A stretch of DNA of 25,930 nt from the NCBI GenBank assembly GCA_036513075.1, contig DATBZS010000034.1:1-25930 (forward strand), given 5' to 3'. Below the pieces are notes generated by a model. It did no database searches. It was not told the DNA's origin and worked only from the letters and a program-made list of their open reading frames with translations. How positions within the stretch are numbered: the stretch's first letter is position 1; each line of letters begins with the position of its first letter. The position numbers were made by a program, and so were the translations under genes. Origin of the DNA: Bog-756 sp036513075 (lineage in GTDB: Bacteria; Actinomycetota; Acidimicrobiia; Acidimicrobiales; RAAP-2). This document shows, in pieces, positions 1 through 7,885 of this stretch.

Positions 1-789
1 GACGGGGCATCGGGCTTGCCGGGCATCGAAACCGCGGCCCGCCACCGGGCCCCGGCCACCGTCGGTGCCGCACTGGCGTCTTCGCCCGCAGCCGCAACCG
101 GCGGGCCGGCGGCTCCGGTCGAACGCGCCCACCGGGCCAGCCTGGCCACCCAGGCCGCCCCGTCGGTGGCCCGACCGGGTGTCGACCCGGCCGCTAACGG
201 GGCAGCCCACGGCACCACCGGTTCGGGACCGGTGAGCCAGGCTGCACCACCGGCTCCCGCCACTCCGCCCGCCCCCAAATCGTCGAAGGGCACGTCCCGT
301 CGGGCACCGGCCGCGTCGACCAACCCGGCTGCCCCGTCGGCCGCCGCCTCCGGCCCGGACGGGGGCCCGGGTTCCTCGGCGGGCAGCGCACCCGTCACCG
401 GCGGTGCCCGGGGGAGTGCCTCGTTGTCGCTCGACGACCTGTGCGCGGCCAGCGGGCTCTCGGCCGAGGGTGTCGCCGAACTCCAGGAGTACGGGCTGGT
501 GACCTCTACCGAGGCTGCCGGGGTCGCATTCTTCGACGAAGAGGCACTGGCCGTCGCCAACCTGGCCGCCCAGTTCGCCGCCTACGGCGTCGAGGCCCGG
601 CACCTGCGCCTCTACAAGAACGCCGCCGACCGGGAGGCCGGATTCATTGAGCAGATTGTGATCCCCATGGTCCGCCAGCGCAACCCCGAGGCCCGGGCCC
701 GGGCCGCCCAGACGGCTGAGGAGCTGTCCACGCTGGGCCAGCAGATGAAGTCCTCACTGCTGCGTTCGGCGCTGCACGACATCCTCTAG
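1..789 (+). CDS. FtsR-like MerR-family regulator, C-terminal part (5' end outside window)
   Basis: The reading frame is open to the left edge, so the N-terminal MerR helix-turn-helix lies outside the window. What remains is a long low-complexity Ala/Pro/Gly/Ser linker (roughly the first 140 residues) followed by a folded domain of about 120 residues that begins LSLDDLCAASGL and ends SALHDIL. This domain contains the segments LQEYGLV, FDEEALAVANL, ARHLRLYKNAADREAGF and RQRNPEARARA. These resemble the C-terminal region of mycobacterial FtsR (Rv1828), which binds DNA and is linked to cell-division gene control. The BFN gene follows directly, the same order as Rv1828-Rv1829. The linker is unusually long for this family. 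The TTG at 16 is not a credible start. Family call from recognised motifs; the regulatory target is inference. Confidence 0.8.
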   Translation, partial: DGASGLPGIETAARHRAPATVGAALASSPAAATGGPAAPVERAHRASLATQAAPSVARPGVDPAANGAAHGTTGSGPVSQAAPPAPATPPAPKSSKGTSRRAPAASTNPAAPSAAASGPDGGPGSSAGSAPVTGGARGSASLSLDDLCAASGLSAEGVAELQEYGLVTSTEAAGVAFFDEEALAVANLAAQFAAYGVEARHLRLYKNAADREAGFIEQIVIPMVRQRNPEARARAAQTAEELSTLGQQMKSSLLRSALHDIL

Positions 790-863
790 GTCCGCCGCCC
801 GGAAGGGGACCACCGGGCCGTGGTCGGCACTGCCGCGCCGTCGCATCTCGTGACCTCGGCGAG

Positions 864-869
864 TAGGTT
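864..869 (+). promoter_or_regulatory. Possible -10 box for a leaderless BFN transcript
   Basis: TAGGTT fits TANNNT and ends 6 nt before the ATG of the downstream gene, so transcription would begin at or next to the start codon. No clear -35 is visible. Such short matches also occur by chance. Confidence 0.35.
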
Positions 870-875
870 TGGAGC

Positions 876-1406
876 ATGGTCGAAGTGCGGCTCCGTGCGG
901 TTCGGGTGGATCTCCAGTCGAACACGCCGGTCCTGCTCCTCCAGGAGACCGAGGGGCTCGGACGGACCCTGCCGATCTTCATCGGCGCCCCCGAGGCGAC
1001 CGCCATCGCCTTCGCGCTCCAGGGGATGGACACGCCACGGCCGTTGACCCACGACCTCATCCGCGACCTGCTCGAGTCGCTCGGGGCCGAGGTGATCCGG
1101 GTGGTGGTGACTGAGTTGCGGTCGAGCACCTACTACGCCGACATCGTGCTCCGCACCGAGGGACGCGAGGTGCCGGTGTCCTCGCGACCGTCCGACGCGG
1201 TGGCCGTGGCCGTGCGGACCGGGGCGCCGCTTTTCGTGGCCGACGACCTGATGGACGCCGAAGGGATCATGTTGGCCGTCGAGGAGGAGGACGAGGACGA
1301 CGAGCCCGACGAGGAGCCGACCGAGGACGGTGGCAACCCTGAGGAGATCGTGGGTGAGTTCCGGAGTTTCCTCGACAGCATCCGCCCGGAGGACTTCTCC
1401 TCCTAG
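876..1406 (+). CDS. Bifunctional nuclease (BFN, formerly DUF151) family protein
   Basis: This 176-residue protein starts MVEVRLRAVRVD and has the BFN-domain signatures LPIFIGAPEATAIAFAL and TPRPLTHDLIRDLL in the first 70 residues. These are followed by YYADIVLRTEG and VSSRPSDAVAVAVRTGAPLFV up to about residue 125. A very acidic stretch (about 137-155, mostly Glu/Asp) separates the domain from a C-terminal EFRSFLDSIRPEDF motif typical of actinobacterial members. Plant BFN proteins have RNase and DNase activity; in actinobacteria the role is unclear, but the gene is conserved next to ftsR. In mycobacteria a second MerR gene follows; here it is replaced by a convergent unrelated gene. The ATG has no strong ribosome binding site, in line with leaderless expression. 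Confidence 0.88.
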   Translation: MVEVRLRAVRVDLQSNTPVLLLQETEGLGRTLPIFIGAPEATAIAFALQGMDTPRPLTHDLIRDLLESLGAEVIRVVVTELRSSTYYADIVLRTEGREVPVSSRPSDAVAVAVRTGAPLFVADDLMDAEGIMLAVEEEDEDDEPDEEPTEDGGNPEEIVGEFRSFLDSIRPEDFSS

Positions 1407-1500
1407 CGGTGTGCCCCTGACGCGACGTGGGCAGATCCGCGGTCCCTCCGAGGTGCCTCACGCCGGTTCGACAACGCAGTGGTCTAGCTCCACCACCGCG

Positions 1501-1535
1501 TCGCGACGTGAGGATCGACTTCGTTTCGGTCGCGA
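1501..1535. terminator. Weak hairpin between convergent genes
   Basis: A 7-bp perfect inverted repeat (TCGCGAC at 1501-1507, GTCGCGA at 1529-1535) with a 21-nt loop lies between the BFN stop and the downstream end of the broken minus-strand gene. No T-run follows on either strand. The rest of 1407-1538 shows nothing else. Termination is a guess from position. Confidence 0.25.
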
Positions 1536-1538
1536 TGG

Positions 1539-2084
1539 TCAGGGGACGCGGCCGGTCATCGCCAAGATGCGTTCGAGAAGTGCGGCATCGGGCTGCACCT
1601 CCACTGGGGGACCCCACAGGTTTGGCAGCGGAGCATGGGGAACGAATTCGGCCACATGGTCGAGGCACGCTTACAGCGTGCGATCTGGCAGATCGAACGA
1701 CTGACCGGTGGCGGTGGCGATGTCCCAGCCGTGCACGACCAACTCGGTGAGTGTGATCTTGCCCCACGTGGCATTGGAGAGGTCCGAACCCGGCACGTTG
1801 CCGACGCCCTCCCAGGCAACCGGGTCGTCCCATGCCTTGCCCAACGTCTGTACGTGCTGGATGACGGTGGCCTGCCAGTCGGGTTCGAGGTGTGAGGAGT
1901 TGGTGTTCGACAACTGGCCAAGGCCACGAGCGAGCGCCGTCGCCCCCTGCGCCACCAGGTCGACATGGTCGATGAGATCGCCGACCGTGTAGTCGGTGCA
2001 GCAGGTGGGACTGGCAAGCTGCTCGCTCGCTACGCCCGCCACCACCTCGATCATTCGGTCACAGGCTGGTGTGAGGTCACTCAT
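1539..2084 (-). pseudogene. TIGR03086/maleylpyruvate-isomerase-like (DinB fold) protein with an in-frame stop
   Basis: The protein starts MSDLTPACDRMIEVV and carries the family features LASPTCCTDYTVGDLIDHV and LVVHGWDIATATGQ, the helix-bundle signatures of mycothiol-dependent maleylpyruvate isomerase-like proteins. A TAA at 1671-1673 ends it after residue 137, at FDLPDRTL. The same frame continues without interruption for another 43 codons (ACLDHVAEFVPH, LWGPPVEVQPDAALLERIL, AMTGRVP) and stops at 1539-1541. That tail is the conserved TIGR03086 C-terminus, so the full length would be about 181 codons. One C-to-T change of a CAA (Gln) codon explains it. The metal-site helix bundle is mostly upstream, so a truncated product could be made. 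A sequencing error is also possible. Confidence 0.72.
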
Positions 2085-2177
2085 GATCGTTCCCTTGTCC
2101 CCATCTCGATCTCCGTCAGGCTAACCACCTCATCTCGGCGATAGACCACCAGCCACCTCCGCCCGAGCCCGGCGACG

Positions 2178-3233
2178 TCAGATGGTTGGGCGGACCAGCA
2201 TCCGGCCACGCACCCGCCCGGCCAGGATGTCATCCAGCACGGGGGCGAGGCCCGACAGTTCCACTTCGCCGTCGACGAGGACGTCGATCACCTCGGGGGA
2301 CAGCCCGATGGCCAGCTCGTCCCACACGGCCCGGCGCTCCTCGATCGGGGTGAGGACGGTGTCGATGCCCAGCAGGGCGACGTCGCGCACGATGAACGGG
2401 TACACCGAGGACTCGAACGTGTTGCCCCCGGTCAGACCGCTGGCCGCCACCGCCCCGCCGTAGCGGAGGGTGCGCAGCACGGCGGAGAGGGTCGCCCCGC
2501 CCACGCAGTCGATGGCTCCGGCCCACCGCTCGGGTCCGAGTGTGCGGTCGGGGGCGACGACCAGATCGTCGCGGCCGATGACCTCTGCGGCGCCCAGGCC
2601 GAGCAGGTAGGCGCGCTCGGCGGTCCGGCCGGTGCTGGCCACCACCTCGTAGCCCCTGGCGGTGGCCAGGGCCACCGCCATGCCGCCCACCCCGCCGGAG
2701 GCTCCGGTGACCAGCACGGGTCCGGCGCCCGGCACCAGCCCGTGGTGTTCCAGGCGGTGGAGGGACAGGGCGGCGGTGAACCCGGCGGTTCCCAGTACGG
2801 CGGCCCGCCGTGGGGTGAGCCCGTCGGGGAGGGGGACGACCCAGCCGGCGGGAACCCGGGCGAACTGGGCGAAGCCGCCGTGGCGGGCGACCCCCAGGTC
2901 GTAGCCGTGGGCGATGACCGGGTCACCGGTGGCGAATGCCGGGTCGGACGAGGCGGCCACCGTGCCCACAAGATCGACACCCGGTACCAGGGGCGAGGTG
3001 CGGGCCACCCGGTTGCCCGGGCGGGTCACCATGCCGTCCTTGTAGTTGACCGCCGACCAGGACACCTCGATCAGTACCTCGCCGGCAGGCAGGTCATCGA
3101 CAGTCAGGGTGGTGACTCCGGCCGTCAACCCGTCCCCGGAACCGCTGACCAGGAAGGCCGGGAACGGATCGGGTACCGCCGTGTCCTGGGGATCCGGGGT
3201 GCTCGCGCCGGGAGACGGGGAGGTCGGGGCCAT
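2178..3233 (-). CDS. Zinc-independent MDR oxidoreductase, acrylyl-CoA reductase (AcuI/YhdH) type
   Basis: This 351-residue medium-chain dehydrogenase/reductase has the AcuI/YhdH landmarks. They are a GroES-like N-terminal domain with SWSAVNYKDGMV and PGVDLVGTV, the DPVIAHGYDLGVARHGGFAQ segment, and a Rossmann domain with VLVTGASGGVGGMAVALA (NADPH site). Further on are STGRTAERAYLLGLGAAEVIGR, AIDCVGG and VAASGLTGG. The family reduces acryloyl-CoA to propionyl-CoA with NADPH, or acts as a quinone oxidoreductase. The Cys/His zinc ligands of alcohol dehydrogenases are absent. The first 25 residues are a Pro/Ser-rich extension, so a later start is possible. It is transcribed away from the S9 peptidase gene; the start codons are only 21 bp apart. 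Substrate is family-level inference. Confidence 0.85.
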   Translation of the reverse strand: MAPTSPSPGASTPDPQDTAVPDPFPAFLVSGSGDGLTAGVTTLTVDDLPAGEVLIEVSWSAVNYKDGMVTRPGNRVARTSPLVPGVDLVGTVAASSDPAFATGDPVIAHGYDLGVARHGGFAQFARVPAGWVVPLPDGLTPRRAAVLGTAGFTAALSLHRLEHHGLVPGAGPVLVTGASGGVGGMAVALATARGYEVVASTGRTAERAYLLGLGAAEVIGRDDLVVAPDRTLGPERWAGAIDCVGGATLSAVLRTLRYGGAVAASGLTGGNTFESSVYPFIVRDVALLGIDTVLTPIEERRAVWDELAIGLSPEVIDVLVDGEVELSGLAPVLDDILAGRVRGRMLVRPTI

Positions 3234-3239
3234 TGCAGG

Positions 3240-3246
3240 TACCGTA
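3240..3246. promoter_or_regulatory. Possible shared bidirectional -10 element
   Basis: TACCGT at 3240-3245 on the plus strand and TACGGT at 3246-3241 on the minus strand overlap by five bases. The minus-strand box is 7 nt from the oxidoreductase ATG; the plus-strand box is 9 nt from the peptidase ATG. Only 21 bp separate the two start codons, so one near-palindromic -10 serving both genes fits the spacing. Confidence 0.4.
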
Positions 3247-3254
3247 CAGATTCC

Positions 3255-5297
3255 ATGACGAGCGAGGATGCAACCGGGGTCGGCCGACCGTCGGCGCCGG
3301 ACGTCCCCGGTGGGTCCCGGGCCGGGTGGTGGACCTCGCCGTGGTCGGCGGCCGAGGTGGCGACCGGCAAGGTGTCGAGGAGCGGCCTGCAGGCCGACCG
3401 CGGCCGGGTGTACTGGACCGAGTCCCGACCGGACGAGGGAGGACGCCAGGTGGTGGTCGGCGCCGACCCGGGCGCTCGGGGGTCGAGCGACCGTCGCGAC
3501 GTATCACCCCCGGGAGTGAGCGTCCGCAGCCGGGTCCACGAGTATGGCGGCGGGTCGGCCACCATGGCTGACGGCATCCTATTCTACGTCGACCAGGACG
3601 ATCAGGACTGGTACAGGTGGGACCCGTCGTCGGACAATGCTCCGATCCGGCTGACCTCGACCGGTGGTCCCGATGTACGCCATGCCGACGGGTCCACCAC
3701 GACGGACGGCCGGTGGTTGGTGTCGGTGGAGGAGCAGGTCACCGGCCCGTCGGCCACCCACCAGGTGGTGGCCGTACCCAGCGACGGATCGGGCGGGTCG
3801 GTGGTACTGGTCGACCACGGCCACTTCGTTGCCGCCCCCCGGCCGTCCCCCGACGGTCGCTGGCTGGCCTGGTGCACCTGGGACCACCCGGACATGCCAT
3901 GGGACGCCACCGTACTGCGGGTCGCACCGCTCGACACCCGGGCCCCGACCATCGAACTGGGCGCGCCGGTCGACGTGGCCGACCGTCCGGGGGTGTCGGT
4001 GGGGCAGCCCCGCTGGACCGCTGACGGCGGCCTCGTCTTCGTCGACGACCGGTCCGGCTGGTGGCTTCCCTACCGGGTCGCACCCGGAGCACTCGAGGGG
4101 ATGATGGCCGGGTCGGCCGGCCCGCATGTCGCGTCCACTCCGCTGGTCGATATCGAAGCGGAGTTCCACAGCCCGGACTGGGTGTTCGGCCTGCACACCT
4201 TCGCCGAACTGGCCGATGGAGCGCTGGTGGCCCGGATGGGCACCGGGGGCCGGGACCGCCTCGTCGTCCTGCACCCGCCGCCGGAGGGGTCCGACTCCGG
4301 TACCTGGTCGATGACCGAGGTTGCCCAGCCGTGTGTCAGCCTGTCCGGCGTGGTCAGCCCCGACGGGGTGTCGGTCGTCGTCTGTGGCACGACCCCTACC
4401 GAGTCCCACGCGGTGTTCGCCGTGGCCCCCGACGGCACCACCCCGCCCCGGCGTTTGTCCGCCCCGCCGGCTGTGGTCGTCACCACCGAACGGGCCTCCC
4501 ACTCGCGCCCGCACCGGGCCATCGTCGGCGACCACTCGGTGCCCGGCCTCTTCTTCCCGCCGGCCAACCCCGACGTGGTCCCCGATCCCGGGGACCTGCC
4601 CCCCCTGGTGGTGTTCTGCCACGGGGGCCCGACGGCCGCCGCCGAGCCCGGGTACGACCCGACCATCCAGTTCCTGACCAGTCGGGGCATCGCCGTGGCC
4701 GCCGTCGACTACCGGGGGAGCACCGGCTACGGCCGGGCCTACCGCGACCTGCTCCGAGGCGCCTGGGGTGAGGGTGACGTCGACGACTGCGTCGCCTACG
4801 CCCAGTCGCTGGCCGCCGAAGGATGGGTGGATGGGAGCCGCATGGCCATCCGGGGCGGCAGTGCCGGGGGTCTGACCGCCCTTGCCGCGCTCATCCGGGC
4901 CCGGGTGTTCGCCGGTGCCGTGGCCTGGTACGGGGTGACCGACCTGTCGGCGCTCGCCACCGACACCCACGACTTCGAGTCCCGTTACCTGGACCGCCTC
5001 GTCGGCCCCCTGCCGGAGGCGGCCGACATCTACCGGGAGCGGTCGCCGATCCACCACGCGGCTGACCTGGTGGGGCGGGTGCTCCTCCTCCAAGGCGCCG
5101 ACGACCCCATCGTCCCGCTCGACCAGGCCGAGCGGTTCGCCGCCGAACTGGGTTCTGGTGGGGCCGATGCCGAGCTGCTGGTCTTCGAGGGGGAGTCCCA
5201 TGGCTTCCGCCGGGCGACCACCATCGAGGCCTGCCTCGAGGCCGAGCTCGGCTTCTACCGGGCGCTGTTCGCACCATCCGGGGCTGTCGGTGCCTGA
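3255..5297 (+). CDS. S9-family (prolyl oligopeptidase-like) serine peptidase
   Basis: The 680-residue protein has an N-terminal seven-bladed-propeller-like region with WD40-type stretches (VHEYGGGSATMADGILFYV, PRPSPDGRWLAW, QPRWTADGGLVFV) up to about residue 420. A C-terminal alpha/beta hydrolase domain follows. The hydrolase shows FCHGGPTAA (oxyanion region), AVDYRGSTGYGRAYR, the nucleophile motif GGSAGG with Ser536, Asp617 in GADDPIVP, and His649 in GESHGFRR: a complete triad. This is the architecture of dipeptidyl-aminopeptidase/acylaminoacyl-peptidase enzymes. No signal peptide is seen, so it is probably cytoplasmic. The frame is open far upstream, but the ATG at 3255 is preferred because anything earlier runs into the divergent gene and gives no S9 sequence. 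The downstream gene overlaps by 8 bases. Confidence 0.9.
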   Translation: MTSEDATGVGRPSAPDVPGGSRAGWWTSPWSAAEVATGKVSRSGLQADRGRVYWTESRPDEGGRQVVVGADPGARGSSDRRDVSPPGVSVRSRVHEYGGGSATMADGILFYVDQDDQDWYRWDPSSDNAPIRLTSTGGPDVRHADGSTTTDGRWLVSVEEQVTGPSATHQVVAVPSDGSGGSVVLVDHGHFVAAPRPSPDGRWLAWCTWDHPDMPWDATVLRVAPLDTRAPTIELGAPVDVADRPGVSVGQPRWTADGGLVFVDDRSGWWLPYRVAPGALEGMMAGSAGPHVASTPLVDIEAEFHSPDWVFGLHTFAELADGALVARMGTGGRDRLVVLHPPPEGSDSGTWSMTEVAQPCVSLSGVVSPDGVSVVVCGTTPTESHAVFAVAPDGTTPPRRLSAPPAVVVTTERASHSRPHRAIVGDHSVPGLFFPPANPDVVPDPGDLPPLVVFCHGGPTAAAEPGYDPTIQFLTSRGIAVAAVDYRGSTGYGRAYRDLLRGAWGEGDVDDCVAYAQSLAAEGWVDGSRMAIRGGSAGGLTALAALIRARVFAGAVAWYGVTDLSALATDTHDFESRYLDRLVGPLPEAADIYRERSPIHHAADLVGRVLLLQGADDPIVPLDQAERFAAELGSGGADAELLVFEGESHGFRRATTIEACLEAELGFYRALFAPSGAVGA

Positions 5298-6750
5298 CGC
5301 CGTCGCCCGGCCGCGCCGTCCCGGGCCGTGGCTGGCTCTCATGTCGTGGCTGCGGTCGCTGTCCGCCGACGGCCGCGACGCATTCCTCTACGGCATGTCG
5401 ACGGCGTTCGCCGGGGTGACCGCACTGGCCGCCAGCATCCCCCTCTACCGCGAGTGGGGACGCCTGGCCGTCGGCCCCTACGCAGCAGGCGCCCTGATCA
5501 TGGTGGTGGTAGCCCACCTCCGCCGCCGGGCGTCCCGGAACTCGACCACCGGCCCGGTCAACGGGACGGGGTGGCGGGCCGCCCGCCTGGTCGCCTTCAG
5601 CATCGTGCTCCTCGGGGCGACGGTGGTGCCTCTGGCGCTGGAGGTGACCTGGGCCTTCCAGGGCAATGCCGCGCTCCACGTCCAGCCCGAGGTACTGGTC
5701 GTGGAGCGGGCCGGCATCCGGGCCGCCCACGGAGATGACCCGTACCAGGTGGTCGACCGCAACGGACACATCCTGATCCAACAGAACGCCATTCCGGTCT
5801 ACGAGCTCTACTACCCCTACCTGCCCGGCATGGTCATCTTCGGGTTCTCGAGCGGGAGCAAAGTGGAGGCCCGCCTGACCGACGCCCGAATCCAATTCCT
5901 GGTGTTCACCGTGGTCGTGGCGTTGATCGCCCTCAGCCGGCTACGACCGAGGACCGACGCCCGGACCAGGGCGTTCCAGGCCCTCACCGCGTTGCCGACC
6001 GCCGCGCTGCCCCTGGCCACCGGGGGCGACGACATGCCGGTGGTGGCGCTCATGCTGTTGGGCCTGGTGGCGTTGCAACGCCGAAGACCGGTGCTGGCCG
6101 GGCTCGCCCTTGGTGCGGCGAGCACGCTCAAGTTCACGGCGTGGCCGGTGGTGTTCCTGGCCCTGTTCGCGGCCACCGACCGCCAGCAGCGCCGGGCTGT
6201 CGGGCGCTACGTCCTCGCCGTAGCCGCTCTGGTGGTCCCAGTGGTGTTTCCCGTGGCCCTGCACAACCCGTCGGCCTTCGTGGACAATGTCATCCGGTTC
6301 CCGCTGGGCCTGGCCGGGGTGGCGTCACCGGCGGCCAGCGCCTTGCCCGGCCACATGCTGGTGACCGCTTTCCCATCCGTCCACCGGCCGTACGTGATCG
6401 CGGTGGGGGTGATCGGCCTGGCCGTCCTCGCCCGCTACCTGTGGCGACACCCACCGAGGGACGCGGCGGCCGTGGCCTCGGTGACCGGTTGGGTGATGCT
6501 GGTGGCCATCCTGGTGGCCCCGGCCACCCGGGTCGGCTATCTGCTGTACCCGATCAACCTGTTCGTCTGGGCGTGGATGTTCCGTCGGTCAGAGGATCCG
6601 GCCGAACTCGAGCCCCCACCGGACGGTGACGGGGCGGGAGACGGTGTCGACCAGGATCAGTTGCCGTCGGGGGTCTGGAACACCTCGATGGAGTACGGGG
6701 TGAAACCGGTGGCGGAGGTGGGGGAGACCACGACCCCCACCTCCCAGTAG
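5290..6750 (+). CDS. Multi-pass membrane protein, GT87/DUF2029-like glycosyltransferase
   Basis: The protein has about 486 residues with many hydrophobic helices, for example ATVVPLALEVTWAF, FLVFTVVVALIAL, VVALMLLGLVAL, YVLAVAALVVPVVFPVAL and VMLVAILVAPAT. A loop after the early helices contains HGDDPYQVVDRNG and YELYYPYLPGM, similar to the acidic first loop of GT-C enzymes that use polyprenol-phosphate sugars. STLKFTAWPVVFLALFA is typical of GT87/DUF2029 proteins. The GTG at 5290 overlaps the peptidase stop (GTGCCTGA); an ATG at 5341 is the alternative. The last roughly 50 residues are hydrophilic and overlap, tail to tail, the end of the minus-strand gene by 94 bp. It could instead be an uncharacterised transporter-like protein; the sugar and acceptor are unknown. 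Confidence 0.6.
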   Translation: MPDAVARPRRPGPWLALMSWLRSLSADGRDAFLYGMSTAFAGVTALAASIPLYREWGRLAVGPYAAGALIMVVVAHLRRRASRNSTTGPVNGTGWRAARLVAFSIVLLGATVVPLALEVTWAFQGNAALHVQPEVLVVERAGIRAAHGDDPYQVVDRNGHILIQQNAIPVYELYYPYLPGMVIFGFSSGSKVEARLTDARIQFLVFTVVVALIALSRLRPRTDARTRAFQALTALPTAALPLATGGDDMPVVALMLLGLVALQRRRPVLAGLALGAASTLKFTAWPVVFLALFAATDRQQRRAVGRYVLAVAALVVPVVFPVALHNPSAFVDNVIRFPLGLAGVASPAASALPGHMLVTAFPSVHRPYVIAVGVIGLAVLARYLWRHPPRDAAAVASVTGWVMLVAILVAPATRVGYLLYPINLFVWAWMFRRSEDPAELEPPPDGDGAGDGVDQDQLPSGVWNTSMEYGVKPVAEVGETTTPTSQ

Positions 6751-7313
6751 AAGCCGTCGCTACTTCCGTGAGTGGCCAGGACCTCGGTGGCACCGGGGGT
6801 GCCCTGGGGGGCGGACCCCTGGTAACTGACCTTCCAACCTGAGCCGGTCAGCATCAGCCGGTAGGCCTCGGCCACCTGGGGCTGAGCCAGCTGGCTGGTC
6901 AGCGCGGCCGTCCGGTCGAATTGAGCGGTGTTCTGGTCCGAGTCGACGATTCCGGTGACCGTCGACTGGCGCAGGACCCCCAGGTTGCCGATGATGTCGC
7001 TCGGCGGCTCCTCGTTGCTGACGATGCGGTGGAGGGCGCTGGTGGCGGGCACCAGGGCGACGTTGGTGCCGTCGCTCAGGGTCACCTGGCGGATGGCGAA
7101 GGTCGGGTTCGAGCTGGACGACAGGGCGGCGGCGGCCACACCCCCCAACAGGATGACGACGGCGAGTCCGAGGACGATGAGCGCCGGCCCCTTGACCGAC
7201 ATGGGCTCGTAGGACGGGGACGGGGTGGCACCGTCCGGCCCGACCGGGCCGGAATCGCCGGGGCCACCAGCGGAGCCGCCAGCGGCGGGGGCGGTCTGCG
7301 GCGTCGTGACCAT
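6657..7313 (-). CDS. Single-pass membrane-anchored hypothetical protein
   Basis: I do not recognise a family. The 218-residue product has a Gly/Pro/Ala-rich cytoplasmic N-terminus (about 1-45). One strong transmembrane segment follows, ALIVLGLAVVILLGGVAAAAL (about 49-69). The rest is an extracytoplasmic domain of about 145 residues (FAIRQVTLSDGTNVALVP, LTSQLAQPQVAEAYRLML, GFYWEVGVVVSP). No lipobox or catalytic motif is visible. This layout, a short cytoplasmic tail plus one helix plus a small exported domain, is common among actinobacterial envelope proteins. The ATG lies 6 nt after a TAGCAT box. Its 3' end overlaps the end of the convergent GT87-like gene. Confidence 0.65.
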   Translation of the reverse strand: MVTTPQTAPAAGGSAGGPGDSGPVGPDGATPSPSYEPMSVKGPALIVLGLAVVILLGGVAAAALSSSSNPTFAIRQVTLSDGTNVALVPATSALHRIVSNEEPPSDIIGNLGVLRQSTVTGIVDSDQNTAQFDRTAALTSQLAQPQVAEAYRLMLTGSGWKVSYQGSAPQGTPGATEVLATHGSSDGFYWEVGVVVSPTSATGFTPYSIEVFQTPDGN

Positions 7314-7319
7314 CCCTGC

Positions 7320-7325
7320 ATGCTA
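7320..7325 (-). promoter_or_regulatory. Possible -10 box, leaderless spacing
   Basis: TAGCAT on the minus strand ends 6 nt before the ATG at 7313. No clear -35 was found. The same hexamer with the same 6-nt spacing precedes the short leader ORF upstream of thiO. Confidence 0.35.
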
Positions 7326-7386
7326 TCTGGGCACTCGGCCGAGGCTCCTGCGGCCCCGGGTCATGGGCGCCGGGTCGACCCGGTGG

Positions 7387-7815
7387 TCAGCGTGGACGGG
7401 CGGCGGAGGCACCTGTCGGGAGACTGTCCGGGTCGAGGGCGATGGCCACCCGGAACGAGACCACGGCGGCCCCGAGGGTCGTTGCCAGGATGCCCCATCG
7501 GGTCCGCCGTGGCAGGCGGTGAAAAGCGAGAAGGGTGACCCCGGCGTCCACGGCGTCGGCCATCCCGGCCAGCGCCACCCACGGCCGGGCTTCGGCGTCG
7601 TCCGCCGCGAGGGCCCGCAGTGTGCCGAGCCCGAGTGCCAGGTCCCGACCGCCCATGGTGCGGGCCAGCAGGCGGGCGTCGGCCGCCCCCGCACCATCGC
7701 CGATCCACGGCCGGGTCATGACCGTAGGGGCGGCCAAGGCGGTGCAGCCGATCCCGATGCGCCCCACCGCGATGGCCTGGGCCAGGAGACGGGGGACGGA
7801 CGGGGTCGTGGACAC
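7387..7815 (-). CDS. Small integral membrane protein of unknown function
   Basis: The 142-residue protein has about four hydrophobic segments (LLAQAIAVGRIGIGCTALAA, ALGLGTLRALAA, WVALAGMADAVDAGVTLLAF, WGILATTLGAAVVSFRVAIA) and an LLARTMGGRDLALGLGTL motif. That pattern recurs in uncharacterised actinobacterial four-helix membrane proteins (DUF4267-like). I chose the GTG at 7815 over the in-frame ATG at 7857. A TACCGT box sits 7 nt upstream of the GTG, and the ATG would lie inside the promoter. No function is assignable and no partner is evident: the next minus-strand gene upstream is thiD, more than 300 bp away. Confidence 0.6.
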   Translation of the reverse strand: MSTTPSVPRLLAQAIAVGRIGIGCTALAAPTVMTRPWIGDGAGAADARLLARTMGGRDLALGLGTLRALAADDAEARPWVALAGMADAVDAGVTLLAFHRLPRRTRWGILATTLGAAVVSFRVAIALDPDSLPTGASAARPR

Positions 7816-7822
7816 TCGGACA

Positions 7823-7828
7823 ACGGTA
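7823..7828 (-). promoter_or_regulatory. Possible -10 box for the small membrane protein
   Basis: TACCGT on the minus strand ends 7 nt before the GTG at 7815. A TTGCCG lies 19 nt further upstream and could act as a -35, though this spacing is long. This supports the shorter start. Confidence 0.4.
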
Positions 7829-7885
7829 GCGGCGTGCGGAGAAGTGCCGGCAATCACGACCGTTACACCGGGAAGATCACGCAGT

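Noticed and set aside
2742..3254. N-terminal extension of the S9 peptidase frame
   Set aside because: It lies opposite the acuI-like gene, is Gly-rich without peptidase features, and the ATG at 3255 gives a normal S9 protein.
3579..5342. Minus-strand open frame (587 codons) opposite the S9 peptidase gene
   Set aside because: Composition-driven shadow of a gene with a full catalytic triad; no recognisable domain.
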